8,024 bases of DNA. Source: Oscillospiraceae bacterium. GTDB taxonomy: Bacteria; Bacillota; Clostridia; Oscillospirales; Ruminococcaceae. Positions 6,222 to 8,024 of the stretch are shown here, one piece after another. The notes under the pieces were generated by a model. That model made no database searches. It saw nothing but the letters and a program-made list of their open reading frames with translations, and was not told where the DNA came from. Position numbers and translations under genes: made by a program. The stretch is taken from contig JAFQND010000333.1 in the NCBI GenBank assembly GCA_017396055.1, positions 1-8,024 on the forward strand, read 5' to 3'. Each line of letters opens with the position of its first letter. Position 1 is the stretch's first letter.

Positions 6222-7742
6222 TCAGAAATAAACGATGCAGTCTTCAATCTGATCCTGACGGGCAAGGCGGCGCTGACGTGCAGCTTTCTGTTTCAGCTGG
6301 CTGACCAGTCCCAGAATCTGAATGGTCAGCAGAGGTGTCATGGCGACCATGGCGACACAGCCGAAAGCGTCGGTCATGATGTTGCCGCCCAGTGCCTCAC
6401 AGGCGCCCATGGCCATGGGCAGAAGGAAAGTTGCGGTCATGGGACCGCTGGCGACACCGCCCGAGTCAAAGGCGATACCGGTAAAGATCTGGGGTACAAA
6501 GAAAGTCAGTACCAGGGCGATACCATAGCCCGGTACCAGAAACCACATGATGTGCATGCCGGTCAGGATACGCAGCATGGCAAGGCTGACCGAAATACAG
6601 ATACCGACCGAAAGAGCGGTCATGATGGATTTCTGAGAGATGGAACCGTTGGAGATCTCTTCGACCTGACGGGTCAGTACCTGTACAGCGGGCTCTGCTT
6701 TGACGATAAAGAAACCGATAAGTGCGCCGAGGGGCACCAGTATCCAGGGATAATCGCTGTGGGCGATGCGTTCGCCGATGATCTCGCCGGCAGGCATAAA
6801 GCCGACATTGACACCGGTAAGGAAAAGAACCAGACCGACATAGGAATAGAGAAGTCCGGTGCCGATTCTCAGCAGCTGATGCCGGTGGAAACGGCGGAAG
6901 ATCAGCTGGAAGGCGATAAAGAGTACCATGATCGGTGCCAGGGCAATGAAGACCTCTTTGCAGTAATGGGGAAGTGCCTGAAGGAAAAGTTTCGCAGCAG
7001 TCCGGGTGGTGGCGACCTCGATCAGCTCGGAGGCGGTATAGCCTGTGCTCTCCGGACGGAAGAAGACACCCAGCAGCAGTACCGAAAGGATTGGACCGAT
7101 GCTGCACAGGGCGATCAGACCAAAGCTGTCGTTGGCGGAGTTTTTATCGCTTCGGATCGATGCCATACCGATACCGAGGGCCATGATAAAGGGAACGGTG
7201 ATGGGACCGGTGGTGACGCCGCCCGAGTCAAAGGCGACGGGGATGAAATTGTCCGGGGTCAGTGCGGCAAGAATAAATACAAAAGCGTAAAAAGCGACTA
7301 AGGTAAAGGAAAGGGGAATGTTCAGCAGCATACGAAGCTGGGATACGACCAGGAAGAAACCGACGCCGACGGCGACCGTCAGGATCAGTACAAGATTCGG
7401 GACAGCGGGGACCTCACCGGCTAAAACCTGAAGGTCGGGTTCAGCGATGGTGATCATGACACCCAGCAGAAACGCGATGATCAGAGTGGAGCTGACCTTT
7501 TTGTTGCGGCTCATCTGGACGCCGATGCCTTCGCCCATGGGCATCATCGACATGTCGACGCCGAGGGTGAACAGACCCATGCCGCAGACGAGCATCACTG
7601 CACCAAAGAGGAAGAGCATAAAAACGCCCGGGGTCAGTGGGGCGATCGTGACGCTGACGACCAGGACGATCAGCGTGATAGGGAGTACCGAAGAAAGAGA
7701 TTCCAGGATCTTTTCCTTCAGAAGATCGTTTTTCATCGTCAT
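6222..7742 (-). CDS. DUF1538-family membrane transporter, internally duplicated
   Basis: This integral membrane protein (506 residues) consists of two fused DUF1538 domains. The halves repeat the same landmarks: GVDMSMMPMGEGIG (61-74) and GVNVGFMPAGEIIG (310-323); AEPDLQVL (100-107) and AEPAVQVL (349-356); AFDSGGVTTGP (170-180) and AFDSGGVASGP (424-434), spaced about 250 residues. The conserved Asp, Glu and Gly-rich loops within hydrophobic helices look like an ion-binding site in an inverted-repeat-type carrier. From memory, DUF1538 proteins encoded as two genes (UmpA/UmpB of Halomonas) have been reported as Na+/H+ antiporters; here both are in one chain. Cation/proton exchange is thus the best guess, but the substrate is not shown by sequence. 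The first ATG (MTMKN) has AAAGG seven bases upstream and is preferred over the ATG two codons later. It leads an operon with the PII-like gene. The C-terminal tail (483-500) is strongly basic, a possible cytoplasmic docking site. Confidence 0.92.
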   Translation of the reverse strand: MTMKNDLLKEKILESLSSVLPITLIVLVVSVTIAPLTPGVFMLFLFGAVMLVCGMGLFTLGVDMSMMPMGEGIGVQMSRNKKVSSTLIIAFLLGVMITIAEPDLQVLAGEVPAVPNLVLILTVAVGVGFFLVVSQLRMLLNIPLSFTLVAFYAFVFILAALTPDNFIPVAFDSGGVTTGPITVPFIMALGIGMASIRSDKNSANDSFGLIALCSIGPILSVLLLGVFFRPESTGYTASELIEVATTRTAAKLFLQALPHYCKEVFIALAPIMVLFIAFQLIFRRFHRHQLLRIGTGLLYSYVGLVLFLTGVNVGFMPAGEIIGERIAHSDYPWILVPLGALIGFFIVKAEPAVQVLTRQVEEISNGSISQKSIMTALSVGICISVSLAMLRILTGMHIMWFLVPGYGIALVLTFFVPQIFTGIAFDSGGVASGPMTATFLLPMAMGACEALGGNIMTDAFGCVAMVAMTPLLTIQILGLVSQLKQKAARQRRLARQDQIEDCIVYF

Positions 7743-7756
7743 ACCATCGCCTTTCC

Positions 7757-7776
7757 GTGTTAAGATTACATTAAGA
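7757..7776 (+). promoter_or_regulatory. Tandem TTAAGA boxes in the DUF1538 leader
   Basis: TTAAGA occurs at 7760-7765 and 7771-7776, an 11-base period, the first as GTGTTAAGA. On the other strand this box reads TCTTAACAC, which contains TTAACA, the half-site described for Bacillus PhoP. The pair lies just downstream of the DUF1538 -10 box. It looks like a site for an OmpR/PhoB-type response regulator; the regulator is not in the window. Confidence 0.5.
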
Positions 7777-7783
7777 TGATATC

Positions 7784-7812
7784 ATTTTAACATATAAATC
7801 CGGTTGATTCAA
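7784..7812 (-). promoter_or_regulatory. Promoter of the DUF1538-PII operon
   Basis: On the - strand TTGAAT (7807-7812), a 17-base spacer and TAAAAT (7784-7789). The predicted start near 7777 lies within the palindrome ATGATATCAT (7776-7785) and at the edge of a TTAAGA pair (7760-7776), positions suited to repression. Confidence 0.72.
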
Positions 7813-7863
7813 GCCGAAAATACGGGTATTTTTAGAAAAGTTACAATTTTTTATGTGCGGAAG

Positions 7864-7883
7864 GTGTTAAGATGTGTTAAGAC
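7864..7883 (+). promoter_or_regulatory. Tandem GTGTTAAGA boxes upstream of the right-hand promoter
   Basis: Two copies of GTGTTAAGA at an exact 10-base period (7864-7872 and 7874-7882), the same motif as at 7757. On the opposite strand they give TTAACA, four bases, TTAACA. They end 12 bases upstream of the + strand -35 box, the usual place for an activating response regulator. They may serve both divergent units. Confidence 0.6.
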
Positions 7884-7895
7884 ACGTCGGCACGA

Positions 7896-7924
7896 TTGAC
7901 AGAGGCGGTGCCGGAAGATTTAAT
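7896..7924 (+). promoter_or_regulatory. Promoter of the gene at the right edge
   Basis: TTGACA (7896-7901), a 17-base spacer and TTTAAT (7919-7924), near consensus. The -35 box lies between the arms of an inverted repeat, CGGCAC (7888-7893) and GTGCCG (7908-7913), a possible operator. Transcription would begin near 7931, about 25 bases before the ATG. Confidence 0.7.
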
Positions 7925-7954
7925 GGGATATCATATGTTAAAGGAAGATTATAT

Positions 7955-8024
7955 ATGAAAAGGATAATAAATAAAGATAGTTGTTTACTGTATTGTGCAA
8001 TTTATACAATAACAACAATATTAA
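7955..8024 (+). CDS. Start of an unknown protein, runs off the window
   Basis: ATG at 7955 is preceded by AAGGAAG seven bases upstream and a good promoter, and the frame is open to the window edge (23 codons). The visible start is MKRIINKDSCLLYCAIYTIT, basic and then hydrophobic, which fits a first membrane segment or signal anchor. The stretch is very AT-rich compared with the genes to its left. No family can be named from so little. It is divergent from the DUF1538 operon and shares the regulatory region with it. Confidence 0.6.
   Translation, partial: MKRIINKDSCLLYCAIYTITTIL

Noticed and set aside
6552..7301. 249-codon open frame on the + strand inside the DUF1538 gene
   Set aside because: It lies opposite a gene with strong repeat and membrane features and shows no recognisable domain or translation signal.
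1..8024. CRISPR array, tRNA or rRNA genes
   Set aside because: No regularly spaced repeats, cloverleaf patterns or conserved rRNA segments were seen on either strand.

Overview
The window looks like a chromosomal segment of a moderately GC-rich Firmicute, probably a gut clostridium of the Oscillospiraceae/Ruminococcaceae type. This is inferred from strong AGGAGG-like ribosome binding sites, sigma-A-type promoters with 17-base spacers, a Ser/Glu/Pro-stalked lipoprotein, a WG-repeat protein and a fused DUF1538 transporter. No marker gene fixes the genus.

Left part (1-2655, + strand): the 3' part of a multidrug-type ABC exporter gene, then a lipoprotein gene with a long Ser/Glu/Pro linker and YD/MORN-like C-terminal repeats. 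The last 16 codons of the exporter gene occur twice, once in place (1076-1123) and once as a diverged orphan copy immediately after the lipoprotein (2567-2614), next to a strong bidirectional terminator. The lipoprotein gene, with an AT-rich 3' half, therefore looks like a cassette placed between the exporter and its own terminator.

Middle part (2658-4077): a convergent WG-repeat membrane-anchored protein on the - strand with its own extended -10 promoter. Upstream of it is a gene-free stretch of about 400 bases. This stretch has a consensus promoter (TTGACA, 17 bases, TATATT, with a 12-base palindrome in the spacer), about 215 bases rich in competing hairpins, and a terminator. I read it as an undescribed structured small RNA or attenuator.

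Right part (4078-7742, - strand): an intracellular alkaline-phosphatase/NPP-superfamily hydrolase with its own promoter and terminator, and a two-gene operon made of a duplicated DUF1538 membrane transporter followed 19 bases later by a tandem PII-like protein. The PII-like protein probably regulates or senses for the transporter.

Right edge (7743-8024): a divergent intergenic region with consensus promoters on both strands and two tandem pairs of TTAAGA boxes (TTAACA-containing on the other strand, resembling OmpR/PhoB-family sites). It is followed by the first 23 codons of an AT-rich unknown gene that runs out of the window. No tRNA, rRNA, CRISPR array or transposase is visible.
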